DNA of 64,000 nt from BOG-1112 sp964635325 (GTDB taxonomy: Bacteria; Bdellovibrionota_B; Oligoflexia; Oligoflexales; Bog-1112). The notes under the pieces were generated by a model. That model saw only the letters and a program-made list of their open reading frames with translations, was not told the origin of the DNA and did no database searches. Location of the stretch: NCBI GenBank assembly GCA_964635325.1, contig CAZWOL010000003.1, forward strand, positions 11,279 to 75,278. Direction: 5' to 3'. Position numbers and translations under genes: made by a program. This document shows, one piece after another, positions 45,062 to 52,838 of the stretch (position 1 is its first letter; each line of letters opens with the position of its first letter).

Positions 45062-45925
45062 TCAAAGACATGCACAGCTGCCTGGACTAATTAGCGGATG
45101 CCCGACCATTGCAAGTAGGGTCCATGCATCTTTGTGCTCAGCAACATCGTGCACTCGAATAATGTCAGCTCCCTGTGATGCTGCAAATTGATTCAAGACT
45201 AGGGTTGCGGACAAAAGTTGAGATGCAGGTTTGTTCAGAAGTGTACCCATGAAGGACTTGCGTGAGAGCCCTATGAGGATAGGAAAGCCGAGGGCCTTGA
45301 ATTCGGATAGGCCACGAAGTATTTCGAGATCTTGGTCGGGTTTCTTTTTACCAAAACCTATGCCGGGATCGAGAATGATCTGATCTTTGTGAACACCGTG
45401 CTTTATCAGGATTTGGACCTGTTTTTGAAACCAGTCCATCAGGTGAGGTACAATAGGGCCGACATAAAAATTTCCGTCTTGCATGGAACGCGGCTGTCCA
45501 CGCATATGGCAGATCACAATGTAAACCTTGGGATGAGCCGCGATCAAAGCAGCCATCTGCGAACATACAGAGTCTGTTACATAGTTGATCATCTTTGCAC
45601 CGCATCGAATAGCGGCTTCTGCTACAGAAACTTTGCGTGTGTCGACGGATATACACTGTTGTTCGGTGAGTTCGTCACGTAAGGCCTCGATCACTGGCAG
45701 TACACGATTCTTTTCTTCTTCTTCAGAAACTTCGTTTACGGAGCCATGTGCCAAATGAAAATCTGTGGAGGGTCGAGTCGACTCACCACCGATATCGATG
45801 ATCTCAGCTCCATCGCGTAAGATCTGTCGCGCATGTGCCAAGGCCTTCTCCAAGGTAGTGTAGGAGGCTCCATCATAGAAAGAATCCGGTGTCGTATTGA
45901 GGACGCCCATAATTCGGGGGTGCAT
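45062..45925 (-). CDS. folP: Dihydropteroate synthase
   Basis: 287 residues, TIM-barrel enzyme joining p-aminobenzoate to dihydropterin pyrophosphate in folate synthesis, the sulfonamide target. Motifs in order: IMGVLNTTPDSFYDGA, EIIDIGGESTRPS, CISVDTRK, INYVTDSV, VICHMRGQPRSM, ILDPGIGFGKK, LIGLSRKSFMG and IIRVHDVAEH. ATG 45925 has GAGG 7 bases upstream and starts the conserved domain. The upstream frame to 46042 is not supported. No other folate genes adjacent. Confidence 0.95.
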   Translation of the reverse strand: MHPRIMGVLNTTPDSFYDGASYTTLEKALAHARQILRDGAEIIDIGGESTRPSTDFHLAHGSVNEVSEEEEKNRVLPVIEALRDELTEQQCISVDTRKVSVAEAAIRCGAKMINYVTDSVCSQMAALIAAHPKVYIVICHMRGQPRSMQDGNFYVGPIVPHLMDWFQKQVQILIKHGVHKDQIILDPGIGFGKKKPDQDLEILRGLSEFKALGFPILIGLSRKSFMGTLLNKPASQLLSATLVLNQFAASQGADIIRVHDVAEHKDAWTLLAMVGHPLISPGSCACL

Positions 45926-46255
45926 TGTATTTCCTCTCTGGCAAGAAGCCGCGATTAGCAAGTGTGACACGGCTTCGCTGAATCTGTGATATTTGCAGAA
46001 ATTCTCGCGCTTATTTCGATTTTTGGCGCAAACGTTTCTCAAAAATTACGTGTACGCAATCCACTAATTTTAAGCTGATTTTTTTCGTGCGGCGGTAGAC
46101 TTTCCCAGCAAGAAGTTGTTTTGATAAAGCAAAATCTCTTGGAAGTCACGCCAAAATATGAAAAAACGGCTTTTGTGAATGTTAAAGCTACCATAGAATG
46201 GCATTTACTGCTATTAAACAGCTAGATATGAACCTTCAACAGCAGGAGAAACATT
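45926..46255. other. 330-base divergent intergenic region
   Basis: This space separates folP (minus) from the secreted protein gene at 46256 (plus) and must hold both promoters. It is AT-rich towards 46100-46240. No RNA gene, repeat of the dispersed family or convincing ORF with a ribosome-binding site was seen. An upstream in-frame extension of folP lies here but lacks a Shine-Dalgarno sequence. Confidence 0.5.
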
Positions 46256-47125
46256 TTGGCGAAACCACCATGTAGAAAATTTCTGCTCAACAAAAACCTA
46301 AAAGATGTCGTTTTGAAATTCTCACTTGTCTGGCTCTACCTCGTTCTCCCTCTGGGATTACAAGATCTGTATGCAAAGGACAATCCTCAAATTGCTCGCT
46401 TGACGAACAATAATACTTTTTATGCGACAGAGATTCCTTTTCTGAATCCTGCACCTGCATTGCTTGCTATGCGTCATGTTCCTACGCATGAGCCTATATC
46501 TATGGTCTTCGATTTGGCCAAAGCCACTGAACTTGCAAAAATTGCTAAACAAGCGGCTCCTTATAAGTCTTCGCATGGCCGCTGCCAGCGCTTTGTTCGC
46601 ATGGCCCTAGAAAAATTAATGGCGATTAAGTCTGGACGTCTTGATTTGAATTCCTTACCCAACGATCCAGTCAAAGTCTCGCTAAATAGCCAGACAGCCT
46701 CTGCAAAAAACAAGCACAAGAAGTTGAACTTTCCCAATAAGGGCTTATCTGCCGAGAATTTTAAAAATTGGGCACTGCATAATCCACATTCTTTGTGTCG
46801 CAATTTGAAGCTTGCCAACGTGAATGACTATCCTGAGTTGACCTCGCAAGAGGGTGCTGTTCTACTCTATGGTAAGAACCGTTGTGGTTTTCATAGACGC
46901 TATGGGCATGCCGAAATTCTTACGAATGCAAAGAAGGGTGAGGCCTGCTCCGATCACTGTCGCATCATCAATCAACCATGTGAGCCTGATGCCATCTTAG
47001 TGAGTGTCAAACACTGTGGTTTTCTTAAGGATGAAAGAAAAGATCAGCAACCTATGCTGTCATCTGTACAACCAAAACCTTTGATCATCAGTCAGTATAT
47101 CGAAAGGCCATCTCCATCTAAATAA
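46256..47125 (+). CDS. Secreted Cys/His protein, possibly CHAP/papain-like
   Basis: 289 residues. A signal peptide or anchor with long N-region (VVLKFSLVWLYLVLPLGL, then QDLYA). SHGRCQRFVRMALEKL (Cys110) and RRYGHAEILTNA (His218) have the spacing and context of the catalytic Cys and His in CHAP/NlpC-like peptidoglycan amidases. EGAVLLYGKNRCGFH resembles the strand before the His. Five further Cys follow (EACSDHCRIINQPCEPD). The start is TTG at 46256, with AGGAGA at about 7-8 bases. Family assignment is only by motif, and a non-enzymatic secreted protein is possible. Confidence 0.55.
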   Translation: MAKPPCRKFLLNKNLKDVVLKFSLVWLYLVLPLGLQDLYAKDNPQIARLTNNNTFYATEIPFLNPAPALLAMRHVPTHEPISMVFDLAKATELAKIAKQAAPYKSSHGRCQRFVRMALEKLMAIKSGRLDLNSLPNDPVKVSLNSQTASAKNKHKKLNFPNKGLSAENFKNWALHNPHSLCRNLKLANVNDYPELTSQEGAVLLYGKNRCGFHRRYGHAEILTNAKKGEACSDHCRIINQPCEPDAILVSVKHCGFLKDERKDQQPMLSSVQPKPLIISQYIERPSPSK

Positions 47126-47140
47126 GCTAGGGTACCTGTG

Positions 47141-48034
47141 ATGAAAATTGCATTCTCGTCCTGTCCTAACGACACCTTCCTCTTTCATGCATTCGTAAAC
47201 AAACTTGTAGATCACCCCTTCGAACTCGATGTCCAGCTTGCAGACATTCAGGAGCTCAATAATACTGCGTTGAGTTCTGGTCCAGATTTATGCAAAGTCT
47301 CTTTTTTTACGCTCGGAAAAATTCTCAAAGACTACTGTCTTTTGCCGGTAGGTTCTGCTCTAGGTCACTCCAATGGTCCCAAGCTACTCGCACGTCGTCC
47401 CTTTGACCTTGATGATTTACGAAATGGAACCATTGCAATCCCAGGTCGAGACACGACAGCGTACCTACTCTATCGTTTACTCTTACCTGAAGCGAAAGTT
47501 CACAAGTTCTGTCGTTTTGATGGTATCCCTAGTCTACTCACCAAATGGTCGGACTACGGTCTAATGATTCATGAGTCACGTTCGCAAGAAGCCATTCAAA
47601 AAGCTGGTCTCTACGAAGTCTGTGACCTCGGCGCCTTGTGGATGCAAAAAACCGGACTAGCACTTCCACTCGGTTGTCTTGTTGCCAAACGTAGTCTTGG
47701 CTCAGAGACTCTAACAAAACTCACAGAGAGTCTTACTGCTTCTCTAGACCATGCTCGTCAGCATCCATCCCTAAGTCAGGCTTATGTTTTGCAACACAGT
47801 CAAGAAAAAGACCCTGCTACGATTCAGGCACACATCGACTTGTATGTGAACGAAGAGACCCGTTGCCTCTCTGCAAAGGGGCAGGAAGCTATACTTCGAC
47901 TTTTAGAAGAGGCTCATCGCATCGGGTTGCTGAATGACTTTGTACCTTCGGAAATATTTGCGAATGTAGCAAAATCCAACAGGCAAACATTGGCACGCAA
48001 GGCTAGTCGACCAGCGGAGGAATCCCTTGCTTAG
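47141..48034 (+). CDS. mqnD: 1,4-dihydroxy-6-naphthoate synthase, menaquinone (futalosine) pathway
   Basis: 297 residues, periplasmic-binding-protein-like fold without signal peptide. KIAFSSCPNDTFLFHAFVN is the MqnD hallmark, followed by DIQELNNTAL, DLCKVSFFTL and LLPVGSALGHSNGPKL. MqnD turns cyclic dehypoxanthinyl futalosine into 1,4-dihydroxy-6-naphthoate. With the MqnB-like gene at 9442 it indicates that menaquinone is made by the futalosine route, although other steps are not in this window. ATG 47141 is chosen over the overlapping GTG 47138 based on spacing to AGGG. Confidence 0.88.
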   Translation: MKIAFSSCPNDTFLFHAFVNKLVDHPFELDVQLADIQELNNTALSSGPDLCKVSFFTLGKILKDYCLLPVGSALGHSNGPKLLARRPFDLDDLRNGTIAIPGRDTTAYLLYRLLLPEAKVHKFCRFDGIPSLLTKWSDYGLMIHESRSQEAIQKAGLYEVCDLGALWMQKTGLALPLGCLVAKRSLGSETLTKLTESLTASLDHARQHPSLSQAYVLQHSQEKDPATIQAHIDLYVNEETRCLSAKGQEAILRLLEEAHRIGLLNDFVPSEIFANVAKSNRQTLARKASRPAEESLA

Positions 48035-48087
48035 ATAGCAAGCCTTGCATCGCAGAAATCTCTCGAAGTTTTTTACAAAGCTCAATG

Positions 48088-48209
48088 TAGGCGATCCCTC
48101 GACTCCACTTCGTTCGTTTGGGATGACGAAACAAAATGCAAAAGATTCCTCGACTGCGCTTCGTTCCGCTCAGGAGGGCAGGCTCCGTCGAAGGATCGCC
48201 TGCTTAGCT
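48088..48209. repeat. Dispersed intergenic repeat, inverted arrangement
   Basis: AGGCGATCC (48089-48097) and GGATCGCCT (48193-48201) form a perfect inverted pair bounding two diverged cctcgactc-cgcttcgttcg-ctc segments, and the right end reads tgcttagcta, the reverse complement of the tagctaagca core. Two repeat copies in opposite orientation therefore fill the space between mqnD and trmL. The convergent flanking genes make a REP/terminator-like role plausible. Confidence 0.75.
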
Positions 48210-48233
48210 AGGTGGTCTTGCTTCGAACTGATG

Positions 48234-48716
48234 CTACTGTCTTGACGAGCTGTTACGGTTACGATGCTGCAATTCCAACTGCTGATAGACAACAATACTG
48301 ACTGAATTGGCTAGGTTCAGACTACGGACTTTGGGATGAAACATCGGAATACGATAAAAGTGCTCCGCATAACGTTCACGCAACTCCTCTGGTAGCCCAC
48401 TTGTCTCACGACCGAAGATAATCACATCTGTCTCGGGTAGGTCCCAATAGAGCTTTTCGGCTTTGGTCGAAAAAAAAGCAAGACGAGGTTGTTTGGGAGC
48501 TGAATCGAGGAAGCGTTCAAAATTTTCGTGAATATGCAAATCCAAGTAAGGCCAGTAGTCAAGACCAGCGCGTTTCATATAACGATCGTCGAGTGAAAAG
48601 CCCAAAGGTTTGACAAGATGTAGGGGGCAGCCTGTTGCTGCAGCAAGGCGGCCGATAGCGCCTGTATTTTGTGGAATCTCGGGTTGTACGAGGCAGATGT
48701 GAGGACGGTGGCTCAT
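48234..48716 (-). CDS. trmL: tRNA (cytidine/uridine-34-2'-O)-methyltransferase
   Basis: 160 residues, SPOUT-class (trefoil knot). ICLVQPEIPQNTGAIGRLAA is motif 1, VIIFGRETSGLPEEL motif 2, and RIPMFHPKVRSLNLANSVSI motif 3, as in TrmL (YibK), which methylates the ribose of the wobble base of tRNA-Leu. The ATG at 48716 begins the conserved domain with GGAAAA upstream. The frame is open upstream to 48815 without support. Length matches the family. Confidence 0.93.
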   Translation of the reverse strand: MSHRPHICLVQPEIPQNTGAIGRLAAATGCPLHLVKPLGFSLDDRYMKRAGLDYWPYLDLHIHENFERFLDSAPKQPRLAFFSTKAEKLYWDLPETDVIIFGRETSGLPEELRERYAEHFYRIPMFHPKVRSLNLANSVSIVVYQQLELQHRNRNSSSRQ

Positions 48717-48886
48717 AGTTTTTCCATAGTGAGAAATCGTGGTACGCAGAATTGACGGCCATTGTTCTTTGCCTCTTCTTTGCAAACTTCGCAAATCCAA
48801 AGTTTCAAGAATCACTTTACCTCGCAGATGAAGCTTTGCTAGAACGTGATATGGTATTGATTTTATTGAAACTATGGGGAGTGGCT

Positions 48887-49480
48887 ATGCGCTCGATCCT
48901 TCTGCTGACGTCTCTTTCTTTGTTGACGGTTCACGCAACTAGCCTTCGGGCGAACATGGTGCAAGACAACAGCGCGCAGTGTCCAAGCGATGATGTCTTC
49001 GGCGGGCTTGACCAAGCTCACGTGGTATTCGAACTCCCTGATGAACAGGATTGCACAGACTTTGTACTCGAAGCAAAGGCAGCTCTGCAAAAGTCCAAAG
49101 ATCCGAGAGTGCAAAGTTTGGAGGTCCGAGAAAAAACATTCGGTTGTGAGCACCGTCCGGTTTTTAGTTACAATACAGGCAAAGTTCGAATACTCCCCAA
49201 ACGACAGGAAGAGCTAGTCGAGTTTGTAGCGGTTCGACCCTATGATGACTGTTCGGGCAAGGTTCTTCATGCTTCGAAACACACGCATCTATTTGTGGTT
49301 TCTGGAGCATTCTCCGATGATGCCCTCAATCTAGCCCTTGTGGAGAGTTTGCTTCGCAAAGGCATCCAAGTGCAAGCTCTCAGCGAACGTGGACATGAAT
49401 GGATCTGCTCTATGTCTCCAGGCCACGAGAGTTGTGCAGAATCGTCTGCCAAGGTAGCGGCAACAGGATCTTCTTTTTAG
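48887..49480 (+). CDS. Secreted Cys-containing protein of unknown function
   Basis: 197 residues with signal peptide SILLLTSLSLLTVHATSLRA. The mature part has about seven Cys (AQCPSDD, EQDCTDF, FGCEHRP, DDCSGK, WICSMSPGHESC), suggesting disulfide bonds and a periplasmic or extracellular location. ATG 48887 has GGGGAG 5-6 bases upstream; the longer frame from 48752 overlaps the trmL promoter region. The 3' end overlaps the thioesterase gene on the other strand by 71 bases. No family recognised. Confidence 0.6.
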   Translation: MRSILLLTSLSLLTVHATSLRANMVQDNSAQCPSDDVFGGLDQAHVVFELPDEQDCTDFVLEAKAALQKSKDPRVQSLEVREKTFGCEHRPVFSYNTGKVRILPKRQEELVEFVAVRPYDDCSGKVLHASKHTHLFVVSGAFSDDALNLALVESLLRKGIQVQALSERGHEWICSMSPGHESCAESSAKVAATGSSF

Positions 49481-49853
49481 CAGCATAGTCAAAGCTTACA
49501 ACTACGGCATCTCCTTCTGCTGCAATCGCAGCTTCACGCTCACTCCAGATCGCGTGTCCTACAACAAAACGATCCTCTGCTATGGATTCGACACGAGCTC
49601 CTACTACAATTTGATCAGGATGATAGAGAGGGCGACGAAATTTGCATGAAGTCGAGGCAAGGATGGGTCCGATCGTCTTGGGAACCTGACCTTGTGTAGC
49701 CTGTTCGAGTCTATGCCAGAAGACCATACGTGCTGATTCAAAATAGCGAAAATAAAGTGTGTTATTCACATGCTGCATTGCATCCATTTCGCCCCATTTG
49801 ATGTCGCAAGTATATCGATCAGGATAGTGTTTGCAAAATTCTTCGTAGGTCAT
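49410..49853 (-). CDS. Acyl-CoA thioesterase, 4HBT hotdog family
   Basis: 147 residues. IKWGEMDAMQHVNNTLYFRY is the hotdog-fold active-site region, with Asp (MDAMQHVN) as in 4-hydroxybenzoyl-CoA thioesterases, followed by FESARMVFWHRL. These enzymes hydrolyse acyl-CoA. GGAGAG precedes ATG 49853. Its 3' end overlaps the convergent secreted-protein gene for 71 bases, covering the last ~23 codons (KKILLPLPWQTIL region), a length still normal for the family. Substrate unknown. Confidence 0.88.
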   Translation of the reverse strand: MTYEEFCKHYPDRYTCDIKWGEMDAMQHVNNTLYFRYFESARMVFWHRLEQATQGQVPKTIGPILASTSCKFRRPLYHPDQIVVGARVESIAEDRFVVGHAIWSEREAAIAAEGDAVVVSFDYAAKKKILLPLPWQTILHNSRGLET

Positions 49854-49921
49854 ACGCTCTCCTTTTTTGGGAATCTTAGTTCTTTTAGTAACGTAATGAA
49901 GTACCTAAATTCGTGGTCACA

Positions 49922-49950
49922 TTGCTTGCAAAAAACTTCACGTGTAGAAT
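49922..49950 (+). promoter_or_regulatory. Candidate sigma-70-type promoter for the subtilase gene
   Basis: TTGCTT (49922-49927) and TAGAAT (49945-49950) are separated by exactly 17 bases and lie 52 bases before the subtilase ATG. The geometry fits a housekeeping promoter. Consensus match is moderate (4 of 6 and 5 of 6). Confidence 0.45.
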
Positions 49951-50002
49951 TAACACTAATGTCAGTACACACAAACCATGGAATCCCAACCAAGGAGTCT
50001 TC

Positions 50003-51607
50003 ATGACAGGAGCCCCATTTCTTCGTAAGTTTTCCTTAGCGCTTCTGGGTTTTTCGTTGTCTCTGGCCGCGTATGGTGAAGAATTCGTAGTAAAAATTAA
50101 GAAAAATTTCGATCTTGAAAATTTCACAAACCAAGTAAACGAATCCGCAGAGTTCATTGTTCTCGAGCAGAATGAAACGAGTCATCTGGTACTTGTAAAG
50201 ACATCTTCAGACATGAGTCTAGCGCAAATCAAAGAGCAGCTAAAGAATCTACCTCCGATCGAGTACATCGTACCCAACATCAAGTTTCACATTTCGGTAC
50301 CCAACGATCCCATGCTCAACCAGCAGTGGGCCCTGCAAAAAGTCGGTGCCGAAAAAGCCTGGGGCCTCAGCACCAGCAAAACACGACCGATCGTTGCGGT
50401 AATTGATACGGGTGTCGATTACAATCACGAAGATTTGAAAGATCAGATGCTCCGTAGTGCTGATGGTAAAATCGAAGGTTGGAACTTTTTCGACAATAAT
50501 GCGGATGCAATGGACATTACCAAAGCAGGAGCTAACCCCGGTCACGGAACACACTGTGCTGGTATCATCGCAGCTGCACACAATGCCATTGGTATTTCTG
50601 GGATTGCTCCTCAGGTTGCCATCATGCCTCTACGCTTCATTGGTCCTGACGGATCCGGTGATTTGATGAATGCAATCAAAGCGATCGACTTTGCGATCGA
50701 ACACAAGGCACAGATTATCAGTGCAAGCTGGGGTGCTGCTGTCAGTCGTCAAAACGTAACTCCGTTGATCGAAGCGATTGACCGTGCAAACCAAAAAGGT
50801 GTGATCTTCGTTGCTGCAGCTGCTAATGATGGCAAATCGAATGACACACGCGAAGTCTTCCCAGCAAATGCTGGTTTGGCAAACGTGATCAGTGTTGCTG
50901 CTTCCGACAAGAACGATGCAAAACCACAGTGGTCCAACTTCGGTCGCGCAACAGTAGACATCGCTTCTCCTGGCGCAGGCATCTTGAGCACACTACCAGG
51001 AAACAAATACGGAGAACTCTCCGGCACATCGATGGCAACTCCCTATGTTGCAGGTCTAATGGCTCTGCTATTGGCGCAAGCTGATGCAGAGGGTCGTAAG
51101 TATACAGCTCCAGAATGGAAAGCCCTCATCCAAGCCAACAGCCAACAAGTCGACATCGAAACTGCATGTCATTGCCGCATCTCTGCTGACCTTGCAATGC
51201 AAGCAGTTCTTGACAACAAACTCACTGTTGTACCGAACGCAGCAACATTCAAAGCTGGTGATACTATCGAGTTTCATGCAATCGGGGGCAAAGGGCCTTA
51301 CAAATTTTCGTCTTCCAACGAAAAAAGCTCGACGATCAGTGAAGATGGAAAGTTAAAAGCAGTTGCTGATGGCAAAACGACGATCAAAGTTGTTGATGCT
51401 GATGGCAAAGAAGCTCTGAGCCAAGATGTATACGTCGGACGTCCTGAAGCACCTCCAGGAGGAGGAGGAGGTGGTGGTGGTAGTGGAGATTGTCCACTAG
51501 GTAATCCAGAACTCTGTGCCATCATCTGCAAAATTATGCCGGATGCGCCATGGTGCAAAAAGCTTGCGGATGAGCCTGGAAAACTGCTTGGCCTCAACAC
51601 GATCTAG
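50003..51607 (+). CDS. Secreted subtilisin-like serine protease (S8)
   Basis: 534 residues. Signal peptide (FLRKFSLALLGFSLSLAAYG), an I9-like propeptide to about 100 ending before PNDPMLNQQWALQKVGAEKA, and the S8 catalytic domain with IVAVIDTGVDYNHEDL (Asp135), NPGHGTHCAGIIA (His181) and GELSGTSMATPYVAGLMALL (Ser343). After it comes a bacterial Ig-like domain (about 415-490: VVPNAATFKAGDTIEF), a poly-Gly linker (GGGGGGGGSGD) and a Cys-rich tail (CPLGNPELCAIICKIMPDAP). ATG 50003 has AGGAG 6 bases upstream. All catalytic residues are present, so it is likely active once matured outside the cell. The tail may be an anchor or export signal. Confidence 0.95.
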   Translation: MTGAPFLRKFSLALLGFSLSLAAYGEEFVVKIKKNFDLENFTNQVNESAEFIVLEQNETSHLVLVKTSSDMSLAQIKEQLKNLPPIEYIVPNIKFHISVPNDPMLNQQWALQKVGAEKAWGLSTSKTRPIVAVIDTGVDYNHEDLKDQMLRSADGKIEGWNFFDNNADAMDITKAGANPGHGTHCAGIIAAAHNAIGISGIAPQVAIMPLRFIGPDGSGDLMNAIKAIDFAIEHKAQIISASWGAAVSRQNVTPLIEAIDRANQKGVIFVAAAANDGKSNDTREVFPANAGLANVISVAASDKNDAKPQWSNFGRATVDIASPGAGILSTLPGNKYGELSGTSMATPYVAGLMALLLAQADAEGRKYTAPEWKALIQANSQQVDIETACHCRISADLAMQAVLDNKLTVVPNAATFKAGDTIEFHAIGGKGPYKFSSSNEKSSTISEDGKLKAVADGKTTIKVVDADGKEALSQDVYVGRPEAPPGGGGGGGGSGDCPLGNPELCAIICKIMPDAPWCKKLADEPGKLLGLNTI

Positions 51608-51614
51608 ACTCTCA

Positions 51615-51643
51615 AGCCATCGATGGCTCCGCTCTTAGGGGCC
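51615..51643 (+). terminator. Possible terminator after the subtilase gene
   Basis: A perfect palindrome AGCCATCGATGGCT (51615-51628) overlaps a second stem GGCTCC/GGGGCC (51625-51643), a few bases after the stop. A T-run (cttttttccc) appears only about 25 bases later. Alternative hairpins are therefore possible, and termination is not certain. Confidence 0.35.
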
Positions 51644-51703
51644 ATTCCGCAAATTCTAAACTCCTCTTTTTTCCCATCCAAAAAAAACTAGCTGACCTCC
51701 TGG

Positions 51704-51717
51704 TTTTCTGTTAGAAG
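51704..51717 (+). promoter_or_regulatory. Motif shared by two secreted-protein genes (copy 1)
   Basis: TTTTCTGTTAGAAG ends 39 bases before the GTG of the 51757 gene. An almost identical TTTTCTTGTTAGAAG sits 40 bases before the ATG of the 52447 gene. TGTTAGAAG may act as an extended -10 element. The equal distance points to common control. Confidence 0.4.
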
Positions 51718-51756
51718 TCGGGTTGAACTTCAACACATTTCGTCAAAAGGTTTCCT

Positions 51757-52275
51757 GTGAAAAATGCTTTCATTTTCGTATTTGTTTTGAGTCTGCAATC
51801 TCTAACGGGTTTTGCAACAACACAGAATTCTGGTTTTCAGTATAGAGGTTCTACTCTCTCCCACACCCAGATCGTGATTTATGCAGTTTCTCCGAATGGG
51901 GATCTGATAGCTGCCGATTACTGTTCTCATCAAGCGTTCGCTGCTGGCGAAGAGCATGGAGTCAATTCAGCCAACGCACCCTATACTCACGTTGTTGTAG
52001 CGAATCTTGACTCTCAATCTTACAACATCTTTGTCACACAAGAGGTTGCACGTATTCTCGATGCACAAAGTAGCCGTATGAATCGACAAAGAGCCGAAGC
52101 CAACGCATTGGCAAATAAAAATAGAATTGCTGAGCGACGAGAAAAACTTGGACCTTACAACCCACTGTCTGCACAGCTAGTCCCAGCTCATATCGAAGCA
52201 ATCATCGCGTATGATCAGATTTGTGCTGCGAATAGAGCGGCAGAAGCAGAAGAAGCTCGGGCTGCATACTTGTAA
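51757..52275 (+). CDS. Small secreted protein of unknown function
   Basis: 172 residues. Signal peptide MKNAFIFVFVLSLQSLTGFA, then TTQNSGFQYRGSTL. A beta-rich first half is followed by a charged helical region (SSRMNRQRAEANALANKNRI, AERREK) and a C-terminal helix rich in Ala and Glu. Two Cys only. The start is GTG with AAGG 6 bases upstream. The signal peptide and the upstream motif resemble those of the gene at 52447, so both may be co-regulated secreted factors. No family recognised. Confidence 0.65.
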   Translation: MKNAFIFVFVLSLQSLTGFATTQNSGFQYRGSTLSHTQIVIYAVSPNGDLIAADYCSHQAFAAGEEHGVNSANAPYTHVVVANLDSQSYNIFVTQEVARILDAQSSRMNRQRAEANALANKNRIAERREKLGPYNPLSAQLVPAHIEAIIAYDQICAANRAAEAEEARAAYL

Positions 52276-52391
52276 AGTGTACAACGTCAACGATCTTCTG
52301 TATACTCATCAACACATTTCTAAACACACAATTGCAACTTTCTTGGACATTCGCCCACCTGAATTTATTCTAAAAACTATCCTGATTTTTG

Positions 52392-52406
52392 TTTTCTTGT
52401 TAGAAG
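52392..52406 (+). promoter_or_regulatory. Motif shared by two secreted-protein genes (copy 2)
   Basis: TTTTCTTGTTAGAAG, 40 bases before the start at 52447, matches the element at 51704-51717 apart from one inserted T. The surrounding sequence (cctg-tttt before it) is also partly shared. Confidence 0.4.
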
Positions 52407-52446
52407 CTTAACCACCAAAAAAACCTCTCATTGAAAAAGGATTTTC

Positions 52447-52833
52447 ATGGCTAAGAATCTACTGCTCACTTTCGTCATTAGCTGTAATGCATTCACCGCT
52501 TTAGCAACTGCAGATGATGCATATCCTCCATGCAAGCAAGAACAAGGGGACCAGCCAAAAAGCAAAAAACAAAAGTTAGATCGCGAGACAGTACTGCAAT
52601 GCGTATGCTCTCAAGTGACAGAGGAGCAACCCACATCAGAAGAACCCATCACTACTGTACATATCAACCTACAAAATGCTGTATTATGCAAAGAGACCGA
52701 AGTGATTGGTACCAAGGATCTTCCTGAAGACTCGGACTATACTTATGACGGTGGATTCTTCGCAGAGGAACATCATAAAAAATTCGAAGCTTCGTCTGAC
52801 TCAGACGAGGGAGAGATTGATATTATGAATTGA
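52447..52833 (+). CDS. Small acidic secreted protein of unknown function
   Basis: 128 residues. Signal peptide MAKNLLLTFVISCNAFTALA. The mature protein is hydrophilic with a basic patch (KSKKQKLDRE) early and an acidic C-terminus (SSDSDEGEIDIMN), plus several Cys (YPPCKQE, VLQCVCSQ, VLCKETE). KPKSKKQKL-like sequence resembles a eukaryotic nuclear-localisation type cluster, but this can be chance. AAGG precedes the ATG. Convergent with fabH, ending 5 bases from it. No family recognised. Confidence 0.6.
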   Translation: MAKNLLLTFVISCNAFTALATADDAYPPCKQEQGDQPKSKKQKLDRETVLQCVCSQVTEEQPTSEEPITTVHINLQNAVLCKETEVIGTKDLPEDSDYTYDGGFFAEEHHKKFEASSDSDEGEIDIMN

Positions 52834-52838
52834 CCCAA

